Made by a program: the position numbers and the translations under genes. The notes under the pieces were generated by a model. The model did no database searches, was not told where the DNA came from, and saw only the letters and a list, made by a program, of their open reading frames with translations. DNA of 64,000 bases from Scylla paramamosain (lineage: Eukaryota > Arthropoda > Malacostraca > Decapoda > Portunidae), in assembly GCF_035594125.1 (NCBI RefSeq), contig NC_087180.1:16173615-16237614 (forward strand), given 5' to 3'. Positions 11,033 to 24,446 of this stretch are shown piece after piece. Each line of letters begins with the position of its first letter. Within the stretch, counting starts at the first letter, position 1.

Positions 11033-13687
11033 CTGAAGAGAGAAAGAGAAAACAATCTAACAATAAGACTTTGATGGAGTTTATTATGTTCTCATCATTT
11101 ATGTTTATTATAATTGAAAAATACAAAGGGAAAGTAACATTAAGTATGAGAAAGGTTTCAAAATGTGTAAATGACGTGACTGGGATGAGCCCGCATCCCG
11201 TCCTACCTGCACCTGCTCCTCCCCCCATCCACCTCCTCGACGCCACAACACGCCACACGCCTCGTCCTGATCGGAGCAGAGTGATCCTTGAATGGAAGCC
11301 AATCAATGGAAAAAAATTAAGCGTTCTATTTTGATTTTTGAACTGCTAATGACAGTAAGACACTTGGTACTTATCTGAGTAACCCTAGACGGGCAAAAAT
11401 GAAACGAAAGCCAATAAAAGTTTTGAACTGCTCGACCATTCATTTTGCTACCAGCGGTGTCTCTCTCTAACTTACACCGCAGGGTCCACATACTAATCAA
11501 AGGAATTAGACTGTAAATCTAATCATTATCTCGCAACAGCTGCCAGTAATGTTTCCGAACTGGCGGTGAGTGAGATCGAACACCTAATGATTGTGATCCA
11601 CAGACTGATGCAGCCTTGGAGGACACCATGGCTGTGTTGAGAGTGTCATTACTCGAGCAACACTTCACGAATCAACAAAGTCAGAGGGCGTGTGAAGTAG
11701 CTGTTTGTTTGAAATGCAGTTATGCTGATAGTGGTCAGGTAACCACTCATAGATAAGGGCAGAACTTGCTTGTCAGTATTGATTTTGATTTTGGAGTCTT
11801 ATTAATAAGGTCATGTGTAGGTTGCTTGGTCCTTGAAGCTGACGGACATTGAACCCTGAAGTGGCAGGCAGGGCGCTGGAAGTGGCGGCGCCGACGGTAC
11901 ATAAGACCTCGCCACAACGTCACGGTGACTCCCACGACCACGGTATCTGCGTCCTGATACCCATGTTTCAGACAACGAGAAAGAAATAGAGAAAAACAGA
12001 AAAAAAAAAAAAAAATGGATCGAGGTGTTTATCAGACTCTACTCAGAAAAGTTACTGGTATCTTGAGTATTACAGGGACAGTGTTTTATTCATGTATTAA
12101 TTTACTTGCTCTTTTAGTTAGTAATACCTTTATATTAAACGTCATTGGTGGATGGCAAGAGTAGTGCACATGTCGTTATGCTGCACGGGCTGGAATCCAA
12201 AATTAAATGGCTTCCCATCCTTTGTAAATACTTCCTTGCTGAATATATGGACTACGTTTAGAGACATTCTGTAAAAAATCCATCACAGACTTAAAATCCT
12301 TGTAAATGCATTCTCTCTGAAAAATACCTTTCGTCGAAGCGTAAGAGAATAACACTACGTTTGTTTCAGCCCGAGTATCCCAATGGCCTTTTCATTTGGT
12401 ACTCGCGACAGGTAATGGAACGCACTACAGATAACGGAATGAACCTCGACTATAGGCTTATATAAGATTACATCAAGTACTGGCTGAGAAACAAACGCCT
12501 CGTCACCCTGCATGAAATGACTGATATCCAGCACCACTGAGACCCGAAGTGATTACCCGCCTACTGCTGAATGACAGAACATCGCATAGTCTTGAAAAGT
12601 GGGGGTGACTTGCTTTCTGGCAACGAGAGAGGGTGAGAGTAGGAAAGGTACCTACCTACCTACCCATGTGATGATAGCCCTGAGGCGCTGGGCGGGTAAC
12701 AACTTGCAGGAGAGGGAACTGTACGATAATTATTGTAACTGCACGATACTCTGATGCTTCCTGTGACTTATTATAAGAATCTGAATGTAATAAACAAATT
12801 TTCTTTGAATTTACACGAGTTGTAGCTTACATAACTAGAAATATTCTGCATAAGCTATTTCTATATCCACATTTAAATCAATGGAAAGAGAGATCAAGCA
12901 CAGAGATGTGCTCAGTGTCACCTGAGATCAAAAGGCAAAGTAGTACTGAAACCTAAAAATGCCGGTTTACTAGATGGAATTATTTTTACGGGTGCCTTGT
13001 CTAACCGAACGTAACTTATGTAAATTACAAGATAACTAGCATTAAGAGTTGAGCAAAATTACCAGCGAATTGAGAGAAAAAACCAGGTATTCATCATTAA
13101 TAGGGTTAATGTAACTAAGTGAAATTTCAACGTGTCAAGAATACGATGAGTGACTGTGCGATAATCGTGAAACAAAAATACATAATGAGTTGCCAGAATT
13201 TCCAACCGGTATATAGGGAGCACAGCATGGGAGCAGCTGAACAGAGTGGCTGTCGACGTGGAGCTGATCTGAAGATTACCCTTGTACTCTCCTCTACCAG
13301 GTAATGATATTGTGCTGTTTCGTCGGTTTAATATGCATGTTGGGAAGTTTTCATTTCTGGTACATTATGTTGGAAGTGAGGGTGAGGAAGAATAATTTAA
13401 TTAGCCAGGTACTAAAACTATGTTGTTTTGTCTGTTTAATATACATGCTGGGAATTATTTCTGGTGCGTAATTTTAGGGATGGGGGAGTAGTCATGAATT
13501 ATTTAGCACGGGAACGCCTCTCTTTGATATCAAGAGTGGTGCGAGGTGTCAGGAGCAGAGAGCAGGTATTGACTGCAAACAACTTTTTCCTCTTCTCTCC
13601 CTAATGCTAACAGTGTAGCACAAACAGTGGTGCGCTTTTAATTTGTGACGTGACGGAAAGGTACAGCATAGTTTATTTCCAGTCACA

Positions 13688-16655
13688 ATGGCTTGTCCAA
13701 CGCGGTGGGGCATCGTCAGTGCCGGCATGATTTCCTCGGACTTCGTGGCGTCCCTCAAGGCGCTGCCCGCGGACGAGCATCGAGTAGTGGCGGTGGCGGC
13801 GCGAAGCCTGCAGTCCGCCAAGGCGTTTGCTGCCAGGCACGGGATAGAGAAGAGCTACGGGTCTTACTCTGAGCTGGCATCGGATCCTGATATCGGTAAA
13901 GTAACAATTAAATTACTAAACATTACCTCTTACTGCACTAACAAAATTCTGTATTTAGTCAGAAAAAGAGGAAAAGAAACATTCATGAATTGCAAAGTTT
14001 TACGCTGTACCTTACTGATTCATGCACTCACTGATGTGGTAGATGCCAAGTAGCTGAATATCTTTAATAAATTTATCCATCTAAGGGGAGTAATTTCGGC
14101 AGATGTGGTATACGTTGGCGCGGTGCAAACCAAACATCTGGAGGTGGCGTCACAGATCCTGCGAAGTGGCAAGGCTGTGCTGTGCGAGAAACCCTTATGC
14201 ATGAATGTACGAGAGACGCAGAAGCTGCTGGACGTGGCGCGCGAAAATAAGGTCTTCCTGATGGAGGTGAGGCAAACGTTCCTCTGCTTGTCAAGTAGCA
14301 ATGCCTTGCAGTATCGTGCAATTTAACAACTTTGATATAATATTCAGTCAGTCAGTCTTTTTATTTCTCACTCAAGCAGAAGGGACATTCTTGTTAATCA
14401 GGGTGGTATAAACGTATAAGATGTGCATGTGTGTAATTTATTGACTGTGTTGTTGGTGCAGGCCATCTGGTCGAGGTTCTTCCCTGTCTATAAAGAACTC
14501 GGGCGACGCATCAAGGCAGGAGAGATCGGCGATGTTGTGCAAGTGATCGCCTCGTTCGGCAGGAACCTGCAGCACCTCCAGAGATTGCAGTAAGTGGGTG
14601 AAATATGCTGAACTATTTCCATCATATACCGGCTACTCCTTTTCTTTTTAAAATGCCTGAGTTCTCTTCATTGTTGTAGCAAATTTGTAAATGATTACCA
14701 TACTAATTTTTATCTTCAAGTATTTTACCAAGGTCTCTCACTTAATTGATCATCCACGCAACACCATTGAATCATTATGCGGTTCTCTACCCTTTCCCTC
14801 CCTCATCGTCCACGGCATTGCAGGACGAAAGAGACTGGAGGTGGAGTAACGCTGGACATCGCCCTCTACCCTATCCAGCTGACGAGCTTCGTGATGGGTG
14901 GCGAGCGTCCTCTCAAGATCTTGGCTGGGGGACACCTTAATGTCCACGTGAGTCACTGAACGGATTCGAGAGGGAGCAGGACGCCCTACATCAGGAGTAG
15001 CAATAGTAGCAATAATAAGTGAATATATTAGTAATGATAATACTAAGTCCACTTCCCTGCCATCTTGTAACGGAAGTCACATAATTTGTCTCCGTAGCGC
15101 ATCTTTCAGTCATTCCTCCACTAATGATCCAGCGCTTTTTAATGTTTCGTCTAGCCCCACCTGAAAATTCAAGTTGCTAATTCTACGTCAGGAAGTGGAC
15201 GAGACGATCAGTGCCTCTCTGGTATACTCGAAGGGACGCGTTGCCTCTATCTCTGCTTCCATGAAGGTTGATCTGCCCTCGGAAGCTCACATCATCGGCA
15301 CAAAGGGAACTATCAAGGTAACTCGTACTAAGTAACTTTGGTCTCCGTCAATTATTTTCCTCCTCTCAGATGCTGAGTGAGAAGGGTCTCATGTCGGTCC
15401 TTATACAGAGCATATCTTAATACGAACATTTCATGATAAAGTGCTGTCAGAGGCTGTTTATGTGATTAACTTGTATAATTTGGGTCTCACAGTCTGCCGT
15501 TGTTAACAGCACTTGGCGTCTTTCGCAATTATTTTTCATACTTATTGCTCTTGAACTTCGAAGCCGTATGTCCTTCCTTATCCATTGTTGCACAAAACTA
15601 CTCATTCTTATGTCTGATGTGTTGATCTTACTAATGCAGAAGTTAAATAGTACCTTGACTCCTTCCCTTTCACTAGGAGTTGCAACTATATGCCTTACTC
15701 TGTTCTCCTTTTTTATAGTCTAGACGCCTTCATGGCATGGATGACACGATACTTCGGGAACTAAAATGAGCCCATTGATTTTGAAAGAGTCGTGTAATAT
15801 TTCTCCCATTCCTTTTTATGCTAGGAAAGAGGAAATTATCTTGAGCAATTCTAGCGGATATGTTTGCTATCCAGTAAATTGTTGTCGTTTCTCAAAACGT
15901 GTTGCTGTTACAGATTCCTTTCCCTGTGTGGTGCCCTGAACATCTGGAGGGACCCTCAGGAAACTTCGAGGCGCTTCTTCCCAAAACTGGAGAGACGTTC
16001 AACTATGATAACAGCCAGGGACTCATGTACGAGGCGATGGAGGTGCGGCGCTGCCTGAAGGAAGGTGAGTCCCTAGAGAACCCACTGATGTTGGTTGCCT
16101 TGTGCACTTTCCCATGTTGTTCCTTAGTTGTTTGATGGAAGCCTTTTGCTTTAGTTTTCATCCATACACATCCAAAAATGGTGTGTTCTCATGTTTCCTT
16201 GTTGGGCTTTCTTGTTTAGTGGACATTCCAAGTCTAATCTTCAGCGGTCACGTATGTATAGCCTAACATGTGTCAATTTAATTCTAACATAAGTATACTC
16301 TAATTCTTTCTACTCCAAAGTTGGCAAAAGTTCCAACAGTGTTTTCTCCACCAAAGAATTATAAGATCCCTGAATAGTTAAGATGTATCGTCATTAATGT
16401 GGATAGCGAATGGGCTTGCGAAGAGTTAAGTTTCCTGCCTAGACTACAAATGGTTACTGTGCTCCTCTTTAAACCGACTGGGACTCGTAAATTCCTGAGC
16501 CTTCTCTGGACCCAATGAAGCTTATCGACTTCCTTGCCGTTATAGGACTTCTGGAGAGCCCTGGGGTGAGCCACGCCGAGTCCCTCACTATCGCCACCAT
16601 CATGGAGGCAGTGCGCACTCAGGTGGGCACCGTGTACCCGCAGGATTTCCAGTAG
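13688..16655 (+). CDS. DHDH: Trans-1,2-dihydrobenzene-1,2-diol dehydrogenase (dimeric dihydrodiol dehydrogenase), complete
   Basis: Seven exons: 13688-13895, 14103-14266, 14462-14589, 14824-14947, 15192-15317, 15914-16064 and 16546-16655 (stop TAG). They total 1011 nt and encode 336 aa, close to the roughly 334 aa of vertebrate DHDH; every junction is in frame. The enzyme belongs to the Gfo/Idh/MocA family of cytosolic NADP-dependent dehydrogenases, which oxidise dihydrodiols and some sugars. Seen in the sequence are the N-terminal Rossmann start ([13 protein letters not shown]), the catalytic-Lys motif CEKPL (Lys99), [10 protein letters not shown] across exons 2-3, the active-site Tyr region LDIALYPIQ, the [11 protein letters not shown] segment, and the C-terminal VYPQDFQ. 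The ATG follows an in-frame-poor 5' region and starts directly before the Rossmann strand, so the start is well placed. Confidence 0.95.
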
Positions 16656-16869
16656 AGAGACCACTGCAGTAAGTGACAGTCCGCCCAAGGATCCTCCTGT
16701 AGAGTCCATGTAAGAGTATCTGTTGTCTTTTTTCTTAGCGAGGCACAAAGCTTGTCGTGATTTGAAGAATATTCGAGTCTTATTCAGGCAATTATAGTAT
16801 ATGAATGTAGAGTGTGGCCAAAGGAGCAAGAACATGTGAGCAAATAATAATAGTAGTAACGCTTCTTTA

Positions 16870-17040
16870 ACTTTAAAGTCAGTGTTCAGCACCATTTTTG
16901 TCTTCTGAATAAAAAAAAAAAAAAAAACGAAACCTAATGAATAGTAATGATTGTTAAGGTCTTAAGTCAGTGTTCGGCACCAAACGTTTGGCTGTTATTG
17001 TTCGTCTCGTGAAATAAAGAAAAACGAAGTCTGATGTTTA
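16870..17040 (+). promoter_or_regulatory. Duplicated 3'-end region with two poly(A) signals (DHDH)
   Basis: Two similar blocks, about 16873-16945 and 16965-17040, share (A/T)AAGTCAGTGTTC(A/G)GCACCA and a downstream AATAAA followed by A-rich DNA and CGAA. The signals are AATAAA at 16908-16913 and 17013-17018. They lie 253 and 358 nt after the DHDH stop and look like a tandem duplication of its 3' end. Confidence 0.5.
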
Positions 17041-17488
17041 ACTTCCATATTGTAATAATTCATATTTAGCACTTCGTAATATAAGGTTAATGTCGTTCAA
17101 ACTCCATGAGTCTTGTTTCTCAACTGATTAATTGATTAAAGAGGTCAACAAATAACAACTTTCATGAAACATATATTAACATACTGGCTGAACCCTTACA
17201 TTCACCCTTTTTGCTAAATACTGATTCCCTTATTCCACCTTGCTTAGGTACTTCAAGGGACATTCATCTTAATCAAAAGACAGAAAAACTTAACAGACAT
17301 ACCATGACAAGATACAAGACAAGACAAGTCACAAAAGACAGTTTCTTACAAACAGGAGCACCTTACAACTGACAAGCAATAACACCAGCATTTATCAAGC
17401 AATGGCGAATCGAGCACGTGCCGAGTATGCCCGGAGGAGATTAGCTCCTCACAAGCATTTCTAATAATTGTCTCTTGATCCTTGAATT

Positions 17489-20400
17489 TTAGTCGTCGTC
17501 GTCCTCGTCAAATAATTGGTGGTAGGTGACCGAGGACTGTCTGTTGGGCTGCACGACAGTGGTGATGTGGCTCAGGTAGTCGTTAGGCTGTGGGGCTGCC
17601 ATGAGGATAGCCTGGGAATGAGTGATTGGTCAAATTTAAGACGTTTTACTAATGATATCAACAGTATTTCATTACAAAAAGAGTTAAAGGGTAGCAAGAT
17701 AAGACGAGGAGAAGAGAAGAAATGCAGTGATCTCTAAAGATCAAAGATTCTGTGTCTTGATATAGATATTGGATAATACGAATGAGACTCTGCACTGTAT
17801 TTTTGTACCTACCTGTATCTTTTGATATCTCTTTCATAATAGCTAAGAAACCATTAAATAATATCTAAAAATCAAGGATGCAAAATCTAGATAGTTATTA
17901 TGAAATGTATCAAGTTGCAGAACAGCTTCAGCCTTCTTTTCTGGCCAAAGTTTTTTTTTTATGGACCTGGTTACCTGCGTCTCTGACGCAGAGGCGGTTG
18001 TGGTCTCGTGAGCGCCGAGGAAGCAAAGAAGGGGACAGTAGCACAAGTTGAGGAAGGCCATGGAACGCATCAGCCACGGGAAGCCTATCACCTCCACCAT
18101 GGCGCTGCCCACCAGAGGCCCTGCAAGACCGTCCGGCTATGAACAACTACTTGCAGTTTGCAGCTAGGCAACTAACAACTTAGCCTGTTCTTATTACTCT
18201 TTCCAATCACGTGTAATATTTCTTGTCTAATATAGTCCAGTGTTGATATCTAGCATGACCAGTGAGACTGTGATAATGGAAAGGATAGCATACTGGCTGC
18301 AACTGAGGGATGTTCAAAATGATTTACTTAAGCTTAATGACCTGTCCGTTGAGGAAAATAAAAGTGACACTCGATTTTACCTAAGAAGTAGGCAAGGGCT
18401 ACTGCAGCCTGGGCGATGGAGTACACTGCTCCATAAGCTCCCACATGGCGGGTGTCGACCAGAGCTGCCAGGAGGGGCATAAGGGCGGCGTCCACAGTGC
18501 CCACGCCCATGCCCAGGAACAGATGAGGTCCAGATAGTGCAAATAGGGAAGTCGCCTCCGGCACCTCGAGGAGAGAGTGACATCTATTAGGACTCGCAAT
18601 ACGAATAATTCTAGTTCTGAAGCAGGCTGAAGTGTGTAAGGCGACAGAGGAAACTGGGATTGAAGGAGGCAACAGCGTGCCGCTGTAGAATACTCACAGT
18701 GGCTGCTGCTAGCGCCACGAGCATCATGGCCAGCAGGGCAGCCCGCCATCGGCCAAGAGTGTAGGAGGGTCCCGCCGTGCAGCTGGTGCCTAGGAAGTAT
18801 CCCACGCTATCTGGGATGAATACTACACCCAGCTGCCATTTCTACAGAATGAAAGGGAAATGCTTTAAGTAAATACCCCAGAAAGCCGCGACTGGAGCCT
18901 TCTATCACATTATGAGAGGCACTGTTAAAGTCTAACAATCTTACTTCCGGGCCATGGCACGACTACCTGTAGATGTAAATTGTCGATGAGCCAGATGGGC
19001 AGGCAAGGCTCCAACACCGCTAGCGTGGAGGTGGCCACCATCACGGCTCCAGCGGTCACCACGATGTAGGGGTCCTGTACCAGCTGGCTCAAGGGAGTCA
19101 CCGTTACCATGCGCTGAATCGCCGGATTGACCACCGCAATGCGAGAAGGAGAATAGTGATGAGAATAGTGCGTTAATGACGAAATATAATACTATAACGT
19201 TATTTTCAAGTACAGTGCCGTGCATTAAACAGCGCAACACGTTTCAGTCAACGTGGCGGCATAATTGCTGTGACTATGTTAAGATACTTCTGGAAAGACC
19301 CACCTCGGGCACCTTGCGAGGGTTGAGCACCACCACCTGCACGACTGTGGACAAGACGGACTGTAGCTGCTTATACACACACAGTTAATCAGGACGTGTG
19401 ATTTCTCTAACAATATATTCATCAACTTTACTGTCTTTACATTGTGAAGATAATAGCGTATATGTGTTTAGAATCCCACCACCACCCAAAATTCACCCTC
19501 CTGTCAACGTCACACCGCATTGTAGTCATGGACTCACAGGCGCGGCGGACTTACTTCCCAGGACCACCGTGAGCACCGCCACGACGAGGAAAGGTGGTGT
19601 CTTGGAATCCATGAAGTCGTAAAGTAGACTGCCGAGAGGGTATCCAGTGAGGACCCCAAGCGCTATGCCGCCCATGACGAGGCCCTGCACACGGCCCCGC
19701 TCCCCGTCGTCCGTGAAGAGCTCAGCGATGATGCCCATGCCTGGTGGGGACAACAGTGAGACATTTGAAAAGGATTGGAAAAAGGATACTACAAGCTTTA
19801 TCTAAGGTGTCCATGTTTACTGTAGATCAAAATAACTCAACGTTGGAATTCGTTACCGGGAACAGTCACGTTTTAGAAATCATAAAGCGGTGGAAAGACA
19901 AACATGCTCATCTACTGATAAATGTTGAAAGACATACGAAACTAACCTGAGACGGCGATACAGGCTGAGGCGACGCCCTGAAGACTTCGGGCCAGGAACA
20001 TGAGAATGAAGTCTTGCGCGCTGGCGAACACTTGAGCGACACATTGAAAAAAGAGATAATAGAACAATTCAGCACTGGAAAATCTCACTGATATTGCATT
20101 GTATCTAACGCTATTAGTCTCTTCCTTCATCAGTCAGAATTACATAGCACATTGACATTTGTATTTGGTCTCTGACTGACTCCCCGCTCTGACAGTTCAT
20201 CCTAAGGAAAACGAAAACTGCCAGACATCCAGAAGATCGCCAGGTGAATGTTAATGTTCTACCTGGGTGTAATTCAATCTCGTAACAAAATCTTTAGGCT
20301 AACCGTCAGTGATAACCCTATATGAATTTCAAGTAAGGGTCCCTACAAGCAGACACAAGTTTCATCTGGATCGTTGGGAAATGTTGATAAAAGCATCCCT

Positions 20401-21844
20401 CAAATACTTACAGACAGCGGAAAGCAGGAGGTTGTGGGTGCCGAAGACGAGTGGCAGAGAGTATCCGATGTGGGCAGTGAGAGAGCCTACCATCGGGTTA
20501 ACCATCAGCTGCACCAGAGCCTTGGAGGACAGCAGCATTCCCACCTTCCAGTTCTCGTCGTTGATATCCTTGTACATCTCCCTTTCCCTCACAGCAAGAC
20601 CAGAAACGGAGGCTGTGGGTTTTGTGGGTTTGCTGTCCTTTGTTTTATTAGTTTGTTTTGGCTCCTTGGACGTTGGAGGTGCCTCAGATGTTCGATGTCT
20701 CCGGGGGGAAAGCAACACTCGTTTCTTAGTTGTGAGAAATTCCAGTGATGAGCCATCTAGAATCTGTTCATTTCTAGCAAACCGGCTCATGTTGTTTTCA
20801 CTTGCTATCTGTTGGCTTTGTGTTTTGTGTTTAGTTGGCAGTTCTTGGAAGTATTCATCAAGCATCCTTCTTTCACCTCCAACCAAAGCACCATCTATTT
20901 GCCGAAAAGCACGCTTACTCCTGAGCCTCCGATACCAGCGTGGAAGCTGCAGGATTTTGAAGTCACTTATATCAACTGTTGCACGTTTTTCATTGTCGTT
21001 CAGTTCACGAAGAGATTTGGTTTGATCTCCTTTACTATCCACTCGCAGCGACAGTCGAGGGGAGGAAGGCTGAATGGAAGCAACAGGTTCTCTCACTTGT
21101 GTCTTGTGTGCTGGAGTGAGCGTCCGTCGACTCGCCGCCTTCAAGGACTGAGGTGTAAGATTCTCGTCCCTTTCCAAAAAGGACGAGGACGCATCAGGAG
21201 ATGAGAAGGTGGTGACGAAGGACGAGGGTGTGGCGATGGTGGTGGTGTTGAGTGAAACTGGGACATGGCGGTGCTCCAGTTGGTACAGGTATTCTGGGAT
21301 GATGGGCACTGACAAGAGACACAAAAATGAGAGATGGAGCCGGTGATTTTAATATGGTACTTATTTTTATAACTCTTCTAACAGATTCTAAAGACAAAGG
21401 GTGAGATGATAATTAGGCAAGTGATAACTGTAGCTTCATGCAAGAAACATCATGATTTCTACAGGAAAAGTCATCATCATGATATGATGACTGGGCAGAT
21501 ATAGTCATAACTTGCGCTTGGAGACGAAATGTCGCCATACTAAATATCGATTTGTTTGCTTTATGTTTACATCTGCATTTCACTCTTCGGTCTAGCGTCT
21601 TTCTTACATTACTAGTCTGTCTGCTTCCTTCTACATACACTTCACTCTTCAGCCTGAGTATTCCGAAGCCTCTTCAGCCCCCCAGCATTCCATTAGGTCT
21701 TTGTCAGGACTTACCAACGACGGTGAGCAGCATGTTGTCCAACACCAGCGCGGCGTACACCAGCACCACCACAGCAGCACGACTCTGCCTCAACCTGGCC
21801 ACCCCACCTCGCACCGCCGCCACTCCCCGGCTCGCTCCCAGCAT
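17489..21844 (-). CDS. SLC18-type vesicular amine transporter (VMAT/portabella-like), complete
   Basis: Ten coding exons: 21844-21715, 21308-20412, 20030-19947, 19740-19555, 19344-19304 (41 nt), 19113-18967, 18841-18698, 18564-18381, 18120-17975 and 17611-17489 (stop TAA); 2082 nt, about 693 aa, all in frame. The ATG is the first after an in-frame TAG. This 12-TM major facilitator uses the proton gradient to load amines into vesicles. TM1 has LVLDNMLLTVVVPIIP (Asp36) and TM2 has SSKALVQL (Lys306). TM4 reads ARSLQG; then come SGMGIIAELFTDDGERG, VLEPCLPIWLID, KWQLGVVF, GTVDAALMP in TM10 (Asp568), and VIGFPWLM. An acidic tail ends the protein. Oddities: TM11 reads YSIAQAAV where VMAT and VAChT have Asp (here Gln595), TM7 has an extra Asp506, and the TM1-TM2 lumenal loop is about 240 residues. 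VMAT, VAChT or a third insect-type paralog cannot be separated by eye. Confidence 0.9.
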
Positions 21845-22803
21845 GCTCCTGTACGAGGGTTTTGAGGACACTTCTCTGACTTTGTGTACCTAGTCGATAA
21901 CCTGAGCACTATTTGGGCAACTTTTGTCTTTGATATTTCTTAAAGGAAAGAGACGAATCGGGGGACGAAACTAAGAAGGGATATTGGCCATAATACCTAA
22001 GTAAGTGATAGAAATTAATGGATAGGAAAAAAATAATTAAGAAGAATGGACATAAGCTAAAAGTTTCACGGTGCTTCGTTTGATAATCTTATAGAATATC
22101 ATCATCACCACAAAATATGGCTTGCATTTACCTGCAGGAAGCAACTCCCCTGAGCCCGCAGCCTCCTCACCGTGCACTTTCTTCCCTTCACTTCATGACG
22201 CTCATTCCCAGTGACCTCTTGTTCTCTGCACTCCGTCTGAGGCCGCCATTTGCACTAATTTTTCCATTGCACTTATTCTTTTCCTCATTCATACCTGCAC
22301 ATGTAAGATTTGATTAGATCTTCCTGGGTATTGAGAGGGAACGATAAAACATTATCTTGTTCCTTTCTAGTATTTTATGGAGCTCAGGTTATCATTGAAG
22401 ACTGAACTTTTATTTCACTCGTGTATTAAGAGAAGTAAATGATGATCATATCTTGGTTCCTCCCAGTACACTGATGACTGTAGTGTTTTGGTGAAAGCCA
22501 GGCCACCATCACAATTATCAATGTACACTATACACTTTTATTTCACTCCCGCAAGGGATTCACTTCGGTTAAAGCTGGTATTTTGAATTGCTTGATTACT
22601 CCTTCGAGTGTATCTGTGTTTTCGTGCATTTCCTGTCATTAAGTTATCATTCTGGCGAGTGTATGCACTTTTATCGCATTCATGTTGATATCAACTGCGC
22701 CACAGAGACAAAGGCCATGAACAACCCTCCGAGACTCGTGCCGCCACCTCACCTGGATCACTGCTCACACCTGTACAACATCTGCTCCGTTACTGATGCC
22801 GCA

Positions 22804-22804
<1 letters not shown>

Positions 22805-22849
<45 letters not shown>
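22805..22849. repeat. (AC)n microsatellite
   Basis: An AC dinucleotide run of about 22 units. Confidence 0.95.
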
Positions 22850-22853
<4 letters not shown>

Positions 22854-23683
22854 ATCTCAATGGCATGATTCTTATTAGATAATTTCACGATTTCTTTGAG
22901 TTTCATTTTATGATGTAAAAAGTATAATACTATCTGGATTGCATTTCCTGTCTGGGTTTCATTAGTACTATAATTTGTCTTCTATAACAATGAGTTTTGT
23001 CGACATTTTACTAAACATCTTGCTTATAACGCATATATAATTATGTTTAATGTATTCCAAGATGATGCACCTTTTCACAGTTTGATTTTCTCTATACACA
23101 CCTTCAGCAAACAATTATTGCCACAAGTGCGCACCTTCATTACTACTCGTGACTCACTGCTGGCCAGAGAGCTACAGACGCTCTATAGCCGCAAGGGGGG
23201 GGTCGGTCTGTCCTCCACACACTGCCAGCGGGGAAGTGACGCCTTCCTCCTCCGGCCGGGCTTGAAATACTCGTAAGTAGCTGCGCCGCGGGTTTCCGAC
23301 ACAGACGCAAGTTGCCATGGTTACCAGAACGAACGTTTGGGAATTCTGTCTGGTTTTAGGAGTGTGTACACTGAACGACTGAATAGAGTAAAATGCCAGC
23401 TGGTAAATCGATATATGTCACGTAAGGCAGTTTCATAAGGATTTTCATTAGTGATAGGATATTGCTTTTAGGACAGGGATGCCAGAATACCTACCAGTTC
23501 AAAAAATGCATTGCAAATAAAATTAGTATTATAATTGAAATAATTCACTCTTATTCATTTCAACACTTACAAATACACTAACTTTGCTCAAGTATTCATG
23601 GTTATCTACTTCCTCAATTGAAGATAGATGTAATGCTTTGCCTTCATAGTGCGAATTTGCAACGTCATGGTATGAGACGAAAG

Positions 23684-23714
<31 letters not shown>

Positions 23715-23720
23715 CAGAGC

Positions 23721-23765
<45 letters not shown>

Positions 23766-23767
23766 CA

Positions 23768-23859
<92 letters not shown>
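23684..23859. repeat. Compound (GACA)n-(AC)n microsatellite
   Basis: GACA tetranucleotides from 23684 to about 23764, interrupted once by CCAGAGCA, then a long AC run to 23859. The open frames across it are artefacts of the repeat. Confidence 0.95.
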
Positions 23860-23861
<2 letters not shown>

Positions 23862-24400
23862 GTCGGGTGTAGATAAAAGGTTGTTTTCAGGGTGGGATCA
23901 GACTAAGCTCGTCCGTCCAATATATTAAAGAAATTCCCAAGTAACTCTGGGCCGAGGAGGGCCTGTGGGTCCTTCTTGCTTCCGTCTGGCGGTCTCGTTC
24001 GTCTTGGCGCCGCAACATTGCACCCGCCATAAAACCACCTGGGGATGGAAGCTAATGGTCGGTATTTCATGTGGAGGCAATGGAGGTGAATCATCTGTAT
24101 AACATTTATGAGGAAATTCGCTAAAAAACAAAACAAAACAAAACAAAACATGGATTTATGGTGTCTGGAGTGCCAGGTGCCAGTGCCAGGTCGGACTCGG
24201 GTGCAGGAGTCGGGACGCGGCGTCTATCGGGCTGGCCAGGCTCAGCTGGGGGCAGCGATTGGACCTCGACGCAACGAGATGGAAATTGAAAAACTTCTCC
24301 GCCAATTTTACTCTCATTATCCGCTCCATGTCCGGGAAGTCATTGGAAACTGTGAAGGAGAAGACCAGTAGAGTGAAAAATAAAGGATCTGAAAAATGAA

Positions 24401-24404
<4 letters not shown>

Positions 24405-24442
<38 letters not shown>
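24405..24442. repeat. (CT)n microsatellite
   Basis: A CT run of about 19 units followed by T-rich DNA. Confidence 0.9.

Positions 24443-24446
<4 letters not shown>

Larger units (their letters stand above)
9446..13687. other. Intergenic between two divergent genes
   Basis: This region should hold the promoters of the bHLH gene (-) and the dihydrodiol dehydrogenase gene (+). A perfect CArG-type decamer (CCTTAAAAGG, 10203-10212) and a GCACGTGTG E-box near 10179 are visible but unproven. A CT run lies at 10231-10255. One weak exon candidate is listed at 10851-11032. Nothing else is supported. Confidence 0.5.

Noticed and set aside
20309..21025. 238-codon plus-strand open frame
   Set aside because: It is a shadow antisense to the large second exon of the SLC18 transporter, whose frame has clean splice sites and family motifs.
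24108..24371. 87-codon plus-strand open frame with coding-like composition
   Set aside because: It starts in an A-rich AAAAC repeat, matches no family I recognise, and no partner exons are visible.
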